Source of the DNA: Bacillaceae bacterium OF18-1A
GTDB taxonomy: Bacteria; Bacillota; Bacilli; Bacillales; Bacillaceae_G
Direction: 5' to 3'
Assembly: GCA_027694045.1 (NCBI GenBank)
Contig: JAQEWB010000001.1
Span: 1,178,001 to 1,242,000, forward strand
DNA: 64,000 nucleotides
The position numbers were made by a program, and so were the translations under genes. The notes below the pieces were generated by a model. That model did no database searches. It was not told the DNA's origin and was given only the letters and a program-made list of their open reading frames with translations. The stretch's first letter is position 1. Every line of letters starts with the position of its first letter. Of the stretch, positions 47,201 through 53,587 are shown in pieces.

Positions 47201-47332
47201 GTTACCTTTATTCCAGAAAATCCTGATGAAACAATTCCAAATTTAAATTGCTTCTTTGACGGTGAACACTTTGTACGCATTACACCTCGAAATATAAGAA
47301 ATTATTTTTGCACTTGGATTTGGTGGAATTAA
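32300..47332 (+). CDS. giant DUF11-type repeat protein, 5010 residues, probable spore-surface protein
   Basis: An uninterrupted frame of 15 kb. Residues 1-350 form a unique beta-rich head (MPITNRFSTTTNGALAITGN start; contains ILYAELVWGGNY). Residues about 350-4965 hold 35 repeats of ~132 residues, each reading roughly K-x-V-x-K-x(4)-IGDTLTYT...NxGNxxAxNVxFTDxIPxGTTF...SVxVNG...GIxIGxI...VxFQVxV...NPIxN. The tail (NCFFDGEHF...YFCTWIWWN) holds the only two cysteines I find (4984, 5004). There is no signal peptide, LPXTG or membrane helix. GAGGTGA precedes ATG. Asn/Thr/Ile-rich, Trp-poor. Function inferred only: a long fibre or adhesive layer on the spore. Confidence 0.9.
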   Translation: MPITNRFSTTTNGALAITGNTLGLSKLSNQNRAGTIGAIGAFTTTNTGLQVPTFPAGTTLNYTQNSSTAILNIPAGSTILYAELVWGGNYLSRDQNITSVLGNPVSFTTPVSTYSITPSAVTASNQTFVSGSVTFGFYTRSADVTSLIQAAGSGSYTTGAVPGLVDPIDASNGTINSAGWTLIVAYQNGTLPARNLTIYVAGNRVSAETGSADVSVSGFLTPAGGPVSGRLFLSSTEGDADLTGDQALFGPNFSSLNALSGPNNAVNNFFGSQINNATGNLDTTGTFGTRNQSASTSTNISAGRQGWDITSIDISPYLTNSQVSAAIRLTTNGDAYMLNTVGLQININSPNIQATKNVNKSVAAIGDILTYTVTVPNTGLLPANNVTFTDILPNGTSFIPGSVTIDNIPQTNANPVAGISLGTISNGSSRTVTFQATVVSFPSQNPIANTANVTFQYTPIAGGTTFNGLATSNSAGTQINLADINGTKSVNKIFTDIGETLTYSISLANIGNISATNVIYTDPIPSGTTFIPGSVTVNGVTQAGANPANGISVGSIAANSTTTISFQVFVPSLPQTNPILNSGTTTYQYIPVPNQPAVSGTDTTNIVSTQVSNATVTMTKTVDKNYADIGDTLTYTVAFTGTGNTNANNVIFTDAIPTGTTFVLNSLTIDGTTQVGANPTNGVNIGSIPTGTTKNVSFQVIVNTIPASNIVSNGASASYQYTVNPSQSPVTKNISSNLVSTQVNNANLTLTKSTNKQFATIGNTISYTILITNSGNTAATNVQLTDPLPNGTILTPGSVTLNGVLQNVDSLVALPIGTIPGGATFTLSFQVTVINITTQNPIINNAFASYIYTVNPSLPPTSKTANSNSVSSTIRLANLHAIKSVDQTFAEVGDTLTYSISLTNDGNVAANNVVLSDAVANGTSFVPNSVTINGVTQPSITPANINVGSINANTTTTVSFQVLITSIPNPNPISNSASISYNFIVDPNASPVSANITSTTTFTQVNDANVISAKTVDKTFATVGNILTYTVTLTNSGSVSADSPTFIDTNPDGTIFIPNTFLINGALQNNADPNVGVPLPSIPAGGFITVSYQVTVTSLPTQNPTINSSSTQYSFILNPGGPTITETSVSNTVSTQINLANVVIVKEVDLTIADVGQPITYTISLTNLGNTPANNVVVTDILPPGSTLVPNSIFIGGALQLGADPITGIQVGSIPAGGFTTIVFQVSTNGIPSPNPMQNSASLQYNFTADPNLPAIVRNNTSNIVTTQINTANIVATKLTSTAFADVGDVITYTTTLTNNGNTPASNVVFTDIIPTGTTFLPNSVMINNTPIANVNPANGIFIGTIGANSSRTVSFQVSVPAIPIVNPITNQSGATFQYMYDPSKPAVIQMVASNSVQTTINSASIAATKSVDKQFANVNDIITYTTTLTNNGNTTASNVMFTDIIPSGTSFIPNSVTVNGNILPNVNPVNGVAIDPINPNTNTIISFQVQVNSIPNPNPIPNQSNTAYQYVINPNLPPASATVLSNLITTQINNATIVATKSVNTPTAAIGDIVTYTIAVTNTGNTPASATVLTDGLGAGASFIQNSVTINNVPQPGLDPSLGIHLADILPGNTVFITFEAQILAIPPSGTLTNNALVNYEYTVNPTQSPAVGSTITNTTVTPIIDATLSINKTVNSTFATVGDTLTFTSIITNSGNTTANNVIFTDLIPNGTTFIPNSFMVNGTTIPNVNPQNGINIGNITTNSIVTLSFQVNIATIPSLNPIPNKSSLQYSFIVDINEPPVSRQVQSNKTFTQVNSASVIASKTTSSTFAAIGDTITYTTTLTNNGNTTANTPIFIDILPTELSFVPDSVQINSVPQLGFRPDSGVPLDSIPVGGTTTISFQAIAGSIPASNPTLNQSNTTYSIIVDPTEPPVTETAVSNPVLVQINEAIIQATKSVDRLFSDIAPGNSFLTYTVLLENTGNTTATNIIFTDSIPNNTVFIEDSVRVGGVLLPGANPANGIQIGDIIAGDFINVTFRVQVISIPNPIFTIGPGGPNSPVVNGASIDYQFMIGPNLPLASRNATSNSVSTQINAGGITLVKSVDKNFATIGDTLSYTIALSNPGNVTSQNIIFTDILPDGTTFISGTLTNNFGTQQIGNPAGGIQIGNINPGDTATMTINVLVTNIPSINPISNSSSVQFQHIVDPSQPAITQSTISNTVTTTINSALLIITKSADKSIISVGDTITYTTTITNTGNTPATNITFTSAIPASTTFIPNSVTVNSIQQPGAQPALGVNLPNIAPGETVTVTFQVNAISIPSSSSIMGNDTILYSYTVDPNGIPVSTSTSTNIVTNPVLDAMLTVVKSVDQTLVTLGDTITYTTILTNNGNTNATTITFTDLIPDGTTFITDSVTIGGITQIGLTPNTGIIIGSIPPNSSVSIAFQVTATSTPVQNPIANSATASYTFIADPNAPSVSRTATSNSVFTTINTATILSSKQVDKAFSHIGDTLTYTVNLTNNGNSSAQNVIFTDTVPSGTTFIANTFSINGIPQSGANPTNGVNIGPITAGSTVNVSFQVNVTSLPTENPIVNFSSTSYQLVSPPDAETSISNPVSTQIKEAILSMTKNESVSYADIGQTAFYTTSISNVGNTNATNIVFTDILPSGIVFVPNTLTVDGVLQPDADPNTGILLAALPPNEIYSIVFQVTVNSIPPINPAPNTASTNYKFTVNPNNPPVSSTANSNTTLLQINNATIISTKTANLTFADVGNIITFTLNLPNTGNVAATDVTIIDVLDSNFSFIPNSFTVNGQTIPNADLSTGVNIGSINGGNAVIIVFQATVTTLPTLNPISNSASITYQYVVDPSQPPITTSNQSNTTTTQINSAILTAQKNSNVSTVDIGQDIIYTVTITNSGNVSATNVIFTDLIPDETSFEPNSFTLNGTSIPNANIITGVPIGDIAPNTSVIVAFHISTNKIPAINPITNQASVSFQYIVNPANPPISKNITSNSVTTKIESAILNTIKIGDKTFATIGDTITYTTTITNTGNIPASNVVFSDPIPSWTQFVAGSIIVDGNSIPSASIIDGIGINTINPNQVVIIVFQVQIVSNPTTFTPELQNLGFVNFQYNVGNALQAQPGNVETNVFVTSISSAILSAVKTANKAFANIGDTIDYTALIQNSGNTNATNLNFSDSVPAGTTFVENSFAVNGSTISGANPNNGVNIGTVNTSGSLTVTFQVIVTSTPPSNPITNVASIQYEFIVDPTAPPIINSIKSNPASTQINNATVTTVLEANRTIVSIGDVITYTATLTNTGNFPANSVLLINSVPEGALFIPNSVTLNGIALQNASPTLGISVGIIAPGDSAIVTFQFLASSIPAQGAIINQAITSYTYTVDPSQPPVTATSSSNTVSTAVVDASLSVIKNTDSLVQSTNGTITYTIVVQNNGNQTANTVTLTDLVPEGTAFITNSVTINTVSVPGADPNIGILLNSITPSEIITVTFQVIVQSIPNMNPISNTARIDYTFITDPNAPIISRTITSNPAFTQISDATIISLKAVNAQQATAGDIVTYTITLENNGNISATNLSFSDSIPNGTTFVENSFTLNGTTIFGANPNVGVTLPNLAANATHLISFQILINDPFSQESITNQSNITYTIQPDPGQPPITETSTSNIVITNFVQAQLTITKTSNPITVDIGGTILYISEVKNIGNVDAININFTDFIPTGTTFVPNSVTINGVLQPGVNPENGVSIGTISANSSKTILFQVQTNNPPTETEIVNQSSVNYQYVSIPTAPSVNRSANSNIVTTSIQNANIISVKKADVTFVAIGQSITYTNTLQNIGTATANNTVFIDNIPEGMIFIEDSLSINNVSQPGANPENGVTLGTIQPNETVTISFQVQLTNIPSGNTVINFSNTSYEYQIDLNAPIIQRKSLSNTVNTEVRTANVSAMKSVNRSITRIGQIITYTVAVTNAGTVPITNTILIDTIAAGTTFISNSILVDGIPRPDENPNTGITLGIILPNNTIIVAFQVNVVSIPSQNNINNIAVIHYEYQPEQSAPPISETTSSNTTNIQFIDALLIATKSANKVIANIDEIIEYTVFIQNNGSTATNSIFFTDTIEDGTVFIPGSVIVNNTVLPAADPNIGFSISNITAGQSTTITFQISVTNLPAVNPTPNTANILYDFIFNPDFAPIQKSTTSNTTFVQINDADIVSLKTVDLTSVTIGDILTYTTTLTNTGNTDATTVVFTDDIPDGTTFIDGSVLVNTIPQLNANPGAGILVGTIAPDISIPVTFSVTVVALPTNGNIQNQSTSRYTLNGEEQISTSNITFTEVISANVIATKATPIQYADLQTIIPYTISIINNGNIKVEDVIVTDIIPANTSFIENSVIVNGNTRPNDNPLSGIQIDNIPSHTTATILFQVRVNSIPQTNPISNTSTIEYEYTVPDRPPITETILSSAAITEIHHANLNSNKTVDAAFAIVGDTLTYTITLNQTGNVSTNDVIIQDIIPQGTTFIENSVIVNGETLPGVNPVSGIPIGTITIGGDAIVSFQVTVTSIPTPNELNNNAITTFNYIVNPNNVPITNTTTTNTVTTTIQNDNVIAIKSVDVTNALPAQTLTYTIKITNSGNVTIEDLLAIDTVPIDTTFVAGSVTINGINQPNKNPENGITLGNLAPNDSVIITFQVTISSSTLQPTINNDASVSYTVIIDPTKPPITITKQTNTVTTTVIDPMVGIEKTTDKSIVVIGDVITFTLAVFNHSPIPTISTSVIDTIPAGTTFIENSVTINRTPVPNIRPDTGINIGSLSADSVAIITFQVLVTSIPSNSTIINSATVTAAFQLTPQDPIITFIVNSNIVRIPVQFITTTVTKNASVSSAYLNQYFDYTISITNTSKISLSNISLQDTIPAGLQFINGTVFINSARSPLANPNIGFLIATNLEPNETIIVLFTVQVINPPVNNEFKNNANVSLQLQTTPTDPPITVTVISNENIVTFIPENPDETIPNLNCFFDGEHFVRITPRNIRNYFCTWIWWN
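33348..47180 (+). repeat. array of 35 coding repeats, ~396 bases each
   Basis: Counted by the K-x-x-x-K/S...TYT anchor at the start of each unit, from IQATKNVNKSVAAIGDILTY to TTVTKNASVSSAYLNQYFDY. Spacing averages 132 codons. Neighbouring units differ widely at DNA level, so the array is old and held by selection on protein rather than freshly amplified. Confidence 0.85.
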
Positions 47333-47339
47333 TTGAAAC

Positions 47340-47381
47340 AAAAAAGAGATTGTAGTTTAAACAAAACTACAATCTCTTTTT
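47340..47381. terminator. bidirectional terminator between the giant gene and beta-helix gene
   Basis: AAAAAGAGATTGTAGTTT and its complement ending in TTTTT: an 18-base stem between convergent genes. Confidence 0.93.
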
Positions 47382-47439
47382 GCAATAAACCTTTCGCATT
47401 TTCTAGTACTCGTCCAACATCATACAAAAAAGCATCTTC

Positions 47440-48987
47440 TCAAGTTATTTTAGTCGTAATAAGTTGACCAGCTTCATTAACAGTAACTTTCCACTTCACG
47501 CCACTAGTAGTCTTCATAATTACACCTTTACTCGCCTCTATTTCGATATCACCAAACATTTTCCCTCCTGTTGTTGCTAACCAAGCATTCCCATTTTCCA
47601 TAGAAGATCTTGCAAAAATGCGATTCACTCGAAAACGCTTATGGTCTTGAGCATAACCACTCAATGTAATTCTTATTTTATATAACTGACTTGCCTTCAT
47701 ATTTGATATAATGGTATCGCCAACATTTAATGGAACATCCGATGCTATAACCCAATTTCCAGTTGCACTTAATGCATATTCAATTTTAATTTTCTTTGGA
47801 CTCTCTCCCCATCCAAAATATATTCCAAAACAATTTAACATTTTTATTGGATTTTTCGTGAAATCTAGTTCAATGACAACCGGATTACTATCTGGAACAT
47901 CAATATAGTTTACACTTTGTTCATCAATTAAATTAAAACAATTAGCTAAATTTCCTCCATATGGTACTTTCCCACTCACTTGCTTAACATTATACTTCTG
48001 CTGAGCATTTACTAAAATATCATCTTGATTTCCTATTAAATGGGGTTTATTTAACGTCAACGGTAGCTGAATGCGAAGAGATTCTTCATAGGTAGACTTA
48101 CAAACATTATATTGCCCCTTATCTACAATGGTTGTGGAAAGTATATTTGAAAAAAGGTAGTTACGATGAGAATTCGAAGAAAACTCAATTACTATCGGTT
48201 CGCTATTCATCCGGTACGTATCCCAAATCATACAATCAAATGTGTTATAGGCACCCGAGCAACGAATTACTTTTTTTGTTTGCTGTCTACATTGCACTTG
48301 AATATCATGAAACGTATTCCCTGAACTTTCATTTGGTAAATCACTATTCCCATCTACTTCAATTCCATACTGACAACCATCAATAAATATAGATTGAAAT
48401 ACATTTGCATTAATCCAACAAGGTGTATTGATATCATCTACATATTCTGTTTTCAAATATATTGCAGTTTGAAAATTTTTGATTTGAACAAAGTTAACTT
48501 GAAAGAAACTAATATAATCCCATGCCTTTTGACAATAAAAGTATATAGCCTTTCCTTTATAGGACGGCGTTGTATTTATTATATTTATATTTGATATGAT
48601 AGAATGATTAGGAACTTCTATTTGTTGCGCTCCTGAAACATAAATAACAGAAGATTGAAATACTGAGTTTATAACTTGAATGTTACCACCTGTTATAGAA
48701 GCATTTTGTTGAAGTTCAAATGCATTAAAATCCCCATCAATTTGCACCGTTACGGTAGGATCTAGCTCCAGCCTTACATTCGATTTAATAACAATCGGCT
48801 TTAAAATTTTGTACGTATTCACCCCTGTAATTCGAACTGTCGAAATTCGATTTGCTACACAATAATTTATCGCTTGTTGAATTGCTAGCGAACTATCATT
48901 TCCTGAGTTCGGAACTGCTCCAAAACAGTTAATATGAACGCTATTTTCTGGTACACAACCTTCTTGTAAAGGACTATATTCTGACAA
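47440..48987 (-). CDS. right-handed beta-helix (pectate-lyase/tailspike-like) protein
   Basis: 515 residues. HINCFGAVPNSGNDSSLAIQQAINYC is the N-terminal cap typical of Pectate_lyase_3/GH28-like beta-helices; Asn- and Ile-rich coils follow to about 320 (ISNINIINTTPSYKGKAIYF, SGNTFHDIQVQC). A jelly-roll-like module (about 360-450) and a short C-terminal WKVTVNEAGQL unit end it. No signal peptide. It may cleave or bind polysaccharide; clear catalytic residues are not evident. Start is TTG, ten bases after GAGGAG. It lies after the EPS operon but has its own sigma-K-like promoter, convergent with the giant gene. Confidence 0.8.
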   Translation of the reverse strand: MSEYSPLQEGCVPENSVHINCFGAVPNSGNDSSLAIQQAINYCVANRISTVRITGVNTYKILKPIVIKSNVRLELDPTVTVQIDGDFNAFELQQNASITGGNIQVINSVFQSSVIYVSGAQQIEVPNHSIISNINIINTTPSYKGKAIYFYCQKAWDYISFFQVNFVQIKNFQTAIYLKTEYVDDINTPCWINANVFQSIFIDGCQYGIEVDGNSDLPNESSGNTFHDIQVQCRQQTKKVIRCSGAYNTFDCMIWDTYRMNSEPIVIEFSSNSHRNYLFSNILSTTIVDKGQYNVCKSTYEESLRIQLPLTLNKPHLIGNQDDILVNAQQKYNVKQVSGKVPYGGNLANCFNLIDEQSVNYIDVPDSNPVVIELDFTKNPIKMLNCFGIYFGWGESPKKIKIEYALSATGNWVIASDVPLNVGDTIISNMKASQLYKIRITLSGYAQDHKRFRVNRIFARSSMENGNAWLATTGGKMFGDIEIEASKGVIMKTTSGVKWKVTVNEAGQLITTKIT

Positions 48988-49017
48988 AACAAATTCACTC
49001 CTCGTATTTCTTTTTCA

Positions 49018-49045
49018 TATAATATGTTAGCTTTCTCTTAAAAGT
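49018..49045 (-). promoter_or_regulatory. sigma-K-like promoter of the beta-helix gene
   Basis: On the - strand AC (49045-49044), a 17-base spacer and CATATTATA, matching AC-n16/17-CATAnnnTA, about 30 bases before the TTG start. Confidence 0.55.
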
Positions 49046-49053
49046 TTCTATAA

Positions 49054-49088
49054 TAAAAAAAACAAACGGCCTCTACGGTCATTTGTTT
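49054..49088 (-). terminator. terminator of the EPS operon
   Basis: On the - strand AAACAAATGACC and GGCCGTTTGTTTTTTTT flank GTAGA, overlapping the stop of the last glycosyltransferase. Confidence 0.7.
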
Positions 49089-50131
49089 AATTCATATATA
49101 TTTTTCGTTTCTTTTATCATTTTAGTTAATGAGAAATTTTTTTCTGCTTTTTCTCGCGCATTTACTCTAATACCATTCACCTTTTCTTCATTTTCTTGTA
49201 ATCCCTCAAGCGCATCTGCGAATAAGACTTCACAATATTCAGATATCAAAACACCCGATTCCCCATCTATTATCGCTTCACTTATTCCACCAACATCTAT
49301 CGATACAATTGGCGTTCCTGTAGCCATCGCTTCAATTACTACCATCGGAAACACTTCACGAAAAGATAATAAAAGTAATGCATCCATATTTCCTATAAAC
49401 TCATGTGGCTCTGAAATATTCCCTAACATCTTTACACTTTGTTGCAAACCGTATTCCTCTATTTCTTTCCTAATAGATTCCTTCTCTGGCCCATCACCAG
49501 CAATATAAAATGTAAAATCATTTCTCTCTTTCAACACATGTGCAATTTTAACAAATAATTGGTGATTTTTTTCCTTAGATAATCTAGCTAATATACCTAT
49601 TTTATAAGTAGATTCTTTCTTTTTCTGCTGGAATAAAAACTTTTCAATATCCACACCGTTGTAAATTGTCTTAATCTTCTCTTCCGCTATACGGATTGAA
49701 ATTAAACTATTTTTTTCAGACTCACTGACTGTAATAATATGATTCACATAGTTATTCATGAAATAACGAAAGAGCGTTGGCATTTTCTTTTCTAGTATCG
49801 TTATATTATGTTTCGTATACACGATTGTTATCTTTCTTTTAATAAAATTTCGAATTAAAAAAGCATATAATACCATGCGCAAACTATTCGCATGAATAAG
49901 ATCTATTTTTCGTTTACAAATTTCTTTGCGCAAATAATAAATATTACGCAAATGATTTCGCCGACTGAGCAACATAAAATTTTCTTTTCTATTAAGAGAT
50001 TGATACAGTTCTCCATCGCCTGCAGCTGTATAAACTGTAAAACTCTCACTTTGCAAATTATTTTCTAATTTACAAAAATAGCTCTCAGCTCCCCCAGTTA
50101 TCAATTTATCTGTCATCAACAATATATTCAT
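49079..50131 (-). CDS. GT4-type glycosyltransferase (EPS)
   Basis: 350 residues, GT-B fold. MTDKLITGGAESYFCKLE at the N-terminus is the acceptor side. The nucleotide-sugar side has YNGVDIEKF, GILARLSKEKNH, YIAGDGPE and the E-x7-E motif in SFREVFPMVVIEAMATGTPIV. It adds a sugar to the lipid-linked repeat unit at the inner membrane face. Its ATG overlaps the GT2 stop by four bases (ATGA). Last gene of the operon. Confidence 0.92.
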   Translation of the reverse strand: MNILLMTDKLITGGAESYFCKLENNLQSESFTVYTAAGDGELYQSLNRKENFMLLSRRNHLRNIYYLRKEICKRKIDLIHANSLRMVLYAFLIRNFIKRKITIVYTKHNITILEKKMPTLFRYFMNNYVNHIITVSESEKNSLISIRIAEEKIKTIYNGVDIEKFLFQQKKKESTYKIGILARLSKEKNHQLFVKIAHVLKERNDFTFYIAGDGPEKESIRKEIEEYGLQQSVKMLGNISEPHEFIGNMDALLLLSFREVFPMVVIEAMATGTPIVSIDVGGISEAIIDGESGVLISEYCEVLFADALEGLQENEEKVNGIRVNAREKAEKNFSLTKMIKETKNIYELNK

Positions 50132-50928
50132 AATTGTGTCTTCTCCACTATATTGATTTTATTTTTTCTATAGGCATGATAAGCATATTTACTAAAATAA
50201 AAAAAGGTTTGAACTGAATTAAGTGGTTTTTGTGCCCTTAATAACTTCCAGTAACGGAAGGCTGCTCTTATTTTATTTCTTGAAACAGAATTTGTAACAA
50301 TTCTATACTTTGCCAATACTTGTTGTATCCCTTTCGCTTCATATCCTTTATTTAATAAATTTAACCATAATGCTGTATCTTCAGGTTGTACACTAGGCAT
50401 TTCAATACACGGAATCTTCTCACGATCAAGCATTACTGTTAAACAACCAATAATTGTATTTCCCGCTAAATAATGATAATCGACAGATTTCGGTACATTC
50501 ACTTCTCTATTCAATTCTTTACCATTTTCATCTATTAAACTATAAGATGTATACGAAAATGCAACATTCTTTTCTTCCATAAACAATAATTGTATCTCTA
50601 ACTTATTCGGTAACCATATATCATCACTATCTAAAAAGGCAATATATTTCCCTCTCGCTTCCTTGATTGCCATATTTCGAGCTTTAGCAGCGCCAATATT
50701 TTCTTTTGATGATAATAATCGAATACGCGAATCCCCTTCTATTATCGTTTTAATTTTGACAGCAGAGTGGTCTGTTGAAGCATCATCAACGATAATCATT
50801 TCCCAATTTTCATATGATTGATTCTGTACAGATAAAATTGTCTCGTCTATGAAACGTAAACTATTGTAAGAAGGTGTTATTACTGAAATATAAGGTGCCT
50901 CATTATGTGCCGATAGACATTTTACCAT
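50128..50928 (-). CDS. GT2-family glycosyltransferase (EPS)
   Basis: 266 residues, GT-A fold: ISVITPSYNSLRFIDETILSV start, IIVDDASTD and the metal-binding FLDSDDIW, and a QPEDTALWLNLL catalytic-base region. No membrane helices. Overlaps both neighbours (26 bases with the polymerase gene, four with GT4), showing a tight operon. Confidence 0.93.
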   Translation of the reverse strand: MVKCLSAHNEAPYISVITPSYNSLRFIDETILSVQNQSYENWEMIIVDDASTDHSAVKIKTIIEGDSRIRLLSSKENIGAAKARNMAIKEARGKYIAFLDSDDIWLPNKLEIQLLFMEEKNVAFSYTSYSLIDENGKELNREVNVPKSVDYHYLAGNTIIGCLTVMLDREKIPCIEMPSVQPEDTALWLNLLNKGYEAKGIQQVLAKYRIVTNSVSRNKIRAAFRYWKLLRAQKPLNSVQTFFYFSKYAYHAYRKNKINIVEKTQL

Positions 50929-52105
50929 CTACCTTACCCCTTCCTTCATATATGAAAATGTACTTCACAACAATCGCTAAAAATAGAAAGAACGCTTCGT
51001 TAATAATGAGTGACAATGACATCATCTGAAATAAAAATGCAATCATAGTCAATAAAAGGTACGGCTTTTCACGAAACAAATTATATTTCGTTAATTTGAC
51101 CATTAAAATCAATAAAAATGCGCTATATAAAAGGAAACCAATTGTACCCGATTCAGATAAAATTTCTAAAAATGTATTGTGCACATACAATTTTTCATTA
51201 AATTGATACTCATAATAATTCGAAAAATTAAATGCACCAATACCGATATATGGATTAGATAAATAATATTTGAAAGCAGCTTCCCATAGTGTAAATCTAC
51301 CACTACCGTTATCATGTGAAAAATCAGCAATACGTTTACTCAATATATCATCCAACTGTCCACCTATTACTACATTTATCACACTAAAAATGACGATACT
51401 ACACAATGCTAAACCTATTATTATCTTTACTTTTTTAGCAAAACTGGACATACATATATATACAAAAATGACGAGGGCAATTGCTAAAATACCACCTCTT
51501 GAAAACGTTAGCAGACTTGTCGTAACACATAAAATTAGCCCTGTAATGTTAGTTGCATTATGCAAACTTGTCATATAATACATAAAAAATATCGTATTAT
51601 AAAAAATAAAAATGTTAGGATCATCTAACAACCCTATTAACCTTGGATATCCTCTATCTACTAATAACCCAGCAAAAGCCTCTCTCTCTTCCCCACCATA
51701 TAATCCAAAATATTGCAAACCAATTATATAAAGTACGAGACTCACAATATTAAATAGTAATCCTACATAAGCAATGGATGATTCGATTACTACTAGTTCT
51801 GTATTTCCTAGTAAATTCCTCATTATAAAATAACATCCTAAAACAAGTAACACACCAAAAATCATACGAATACTGGCACTTAAATACATGGAAAGAATAC
51901 CGCTTAAACAATAGATGAAATAGAACAGTAAAAATACAACTTCATGAAAATATAGCTTTTGAATATAAAAGTCTTTAATTGTTAAACAAAAATAAATAAC
52001 TAAAAAAATCATATATATCTTCAATGAAAAACCTATATATACATTGTATTTACTTAACATCACAAACAATATTAAAAGAAAAATCCATTTCATCGAAATT
52101 TGCAT
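50903..52105 (-). CDS. O-antigen ligase/Wzy-type polymerase (EPS)
   Basis: 400 residues with about 11-12 membrane helices and one large extracellular loop bearing DNGSGRFTLWEAAFKYYLSNPYIGIGAFNFSNYY and VHNTFLEILSESGTIGFLLY, the usual Wzy/WaaL pattern. It joins lipid-linked repeat units at the outer membrane face. Starts three bases before the flippase stop region, so co-transcribed. Confidence 0.88.
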   Translation of the reverse strand: MQISMKWIFLLILFVMLSKYNVYIGFSLKIYMIFLVIYFCLTIKDFYIQKLYFHEVVFLLFYFIYCLSGILSMYLSASIRMIFGVLLVLGCYFIMRNLLGNTELVVIESSIAYVGLLFNIVSLVLYIIGLQYFGLYGGEEREAFAGLLVDRGYPRLIGLLDDPNIFIFYNTIFFMYYMTSLHNATNITGLILCVTTSLLTFSRGGILAIALVIFVYICMSSFAKKVKIIIGLALCSIVIFSVINVVIGGQLDDILSKRIADFSHDNGSGRFTLWEAAFKYYLSNPYIGIGAFNFSNYYEYQFNEKLYVHNTFLEILSESGTIGFLLYSAFLLILMVKLTKYNLFREKPYLLLTMIAFLFQMMSLSLIINEAFFLFLAIVVKYIFIYEGRGKVDGKMSIGT

Positions 52106-52108
52106 AGG

Positions 52109-53545
52109 CTATATCCCCTGTTTCGTAATATAATCCTTTTTGCGTATTTTTCTTATAAACGAGAGCATAAGTGTCTTCAACTCATAATCATATAAGCATA
52201 TACCAACTACTATAAGTAACACATTAAGAACAAGTGCAATCAAATGATATGTATGCAATACATATTGCACACCAATAAAAGTTGCAGTAAAGTACATCGT
52301 ATAAGGAATTACAATTTGAAATACAATCTTTTTCCTAACTACACTTACTGCTATATATCCAACTAAAGCGACTATCTCAAATAAAACCATAGCGTAAGCT
52401 GCACCTATCACTCCACCCCTACTGCTGAAACTATAAAGCATGATCCCGCCCATCACTAATGCTATACATTGTACTATCGTTCTCTTATTTTGATATCCAC
52501 TCGTCGTTAAACCATCAGCGATAGCAATATTTAAACTTTGTAACACAATAAGAAAGGATAATATTTGAAGTGGCTCTACCGCAGTACTCCATTCTTCATG
52601 AAAAAATATAGAAATAAAATATGGTGCTAAGTTATATAAACTTACCGTCATACATATTCCTACAATCGCCATTGACTTTATTTGAAACAAGTTTAATTTC
52701 GTATGTTCTTCTAAATTATTTTGGTTATAATGCTTAAACAAAACGGGGAAAAATGCACCTGCAATTACCCCTGGTACTTGATATAAAGCTGCTGGCATCC
52801 GATACGCTACTGCAAAAATACCTACCATACTTAACGGCAATGTATAATTGAGTAAAATAGGTGTTAATTGCGGTGTACTCATTATTAAAAAACCGCTAAT
52901 AATAAAAGGCGTTAATTGCCAAAATAACGCCTTTTGGATCGTAACTTTCCTATTAATAGTCGTCTTTCTTCTCATTATATATATGCTGAATAAGCCACCA
53001 ATCATATAACCAAGGCCATATAAACGAGCTGTTATATAAACTGGTAACTCTCCAAAAATACAAAAAAATGTAATTACGATGACAACCGATGCTGATACAA
53101 CTTTAATTAGTGCTATATACTTCATACGTTCCGTCAGCTGAAAATAGGCAATACCTATATTCTGCCATGTTAATCCTACTAACATGAAAAACATTACGTT
53201 TATCATCATATAAGTTAAATTTCTATCCTCATAAACATAATGAATACCAATATAACCAATTACAGAAATACAAATCAGTAGAATCATTCTTACTTTTATA
53301 TAAGATGACAAAATTGTCTCTAAATCAACTCTCTCTTTTGCTCCCTCGCGAAGAAACGTATTACTAAGTCCCAAATCTGTAAAAAACAACATAACAAACG
53401 TCACTGCTATGGCAACACTAAACATCCCATAATTTTGTGCACTAAAAAAGTTGGCTAAGGCAATTAAACTAATAGCTTGTAGAAGATTAGCTAAAATCGT
53501 ACTATAAAATAGGTGTATAATATTATTTAGAATGGATTTATCCAT
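52109..53545 (-). CDS. Wzx-type polysaccharide flippase (EPS)
   Basis: 478 residues, 12-14 membrane helices of the MOP superfamily (ILANLLQAISLIALANFFSAQNYGMFSVAIAVTFVMLFFTDLGLSNTFLREGA, read as two helices). It flips undecaprenyl-linked repeat units. Start ATG 53545 (MDKSILNN) is seven bases after AAAGGAG; the frame is open to 53578. Confidence 0.92.
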   Translation of the reverse strand: MDKSILNNIIHLFYSTILANLLQAISLIALANFFSAQNYGMFSVAIAVTFVMLFFTDLGLSNTFLREGAKERVDLETILSSYIKVRMILLICISVIGYIGIHYVYEDRNLTYMMINVMFFMLVGLTWQNIGIAYFQLTERMKYIALIKVVSASVVIVITFFCIFGELPVYITARLYGLGYMIGGLFSIYIMRRKTTINRKVTIQKALFWQLTPFIISGFLIMSTPQLTPILLNYTLPLSMVGIFAVAYRMPAALYQVPGVIAGAFFPVLFKHYNQNNLEEHTKLNLFQIKSMAIVGICMTVSLYNLAPYFISIFFHEEWSTAVEPLQILSFLIVLQSLNIAIADGLTTSGYQNKRTIVQCIALVMGGIMLYSFSSRGGVIGAAYAMVLFEIVALVGYIAVSVVRKKIVFQIVIPYTMYFTATFIGVQYVLHTYHLIALVLNVLLIVVGICLYDYELKTLMLSFIRKIRKKDYITKQGI

Positions 53546-53587
53546 ACCTGTTCTCCTTTGCATGTACCCTACTAACATATAATGTCT

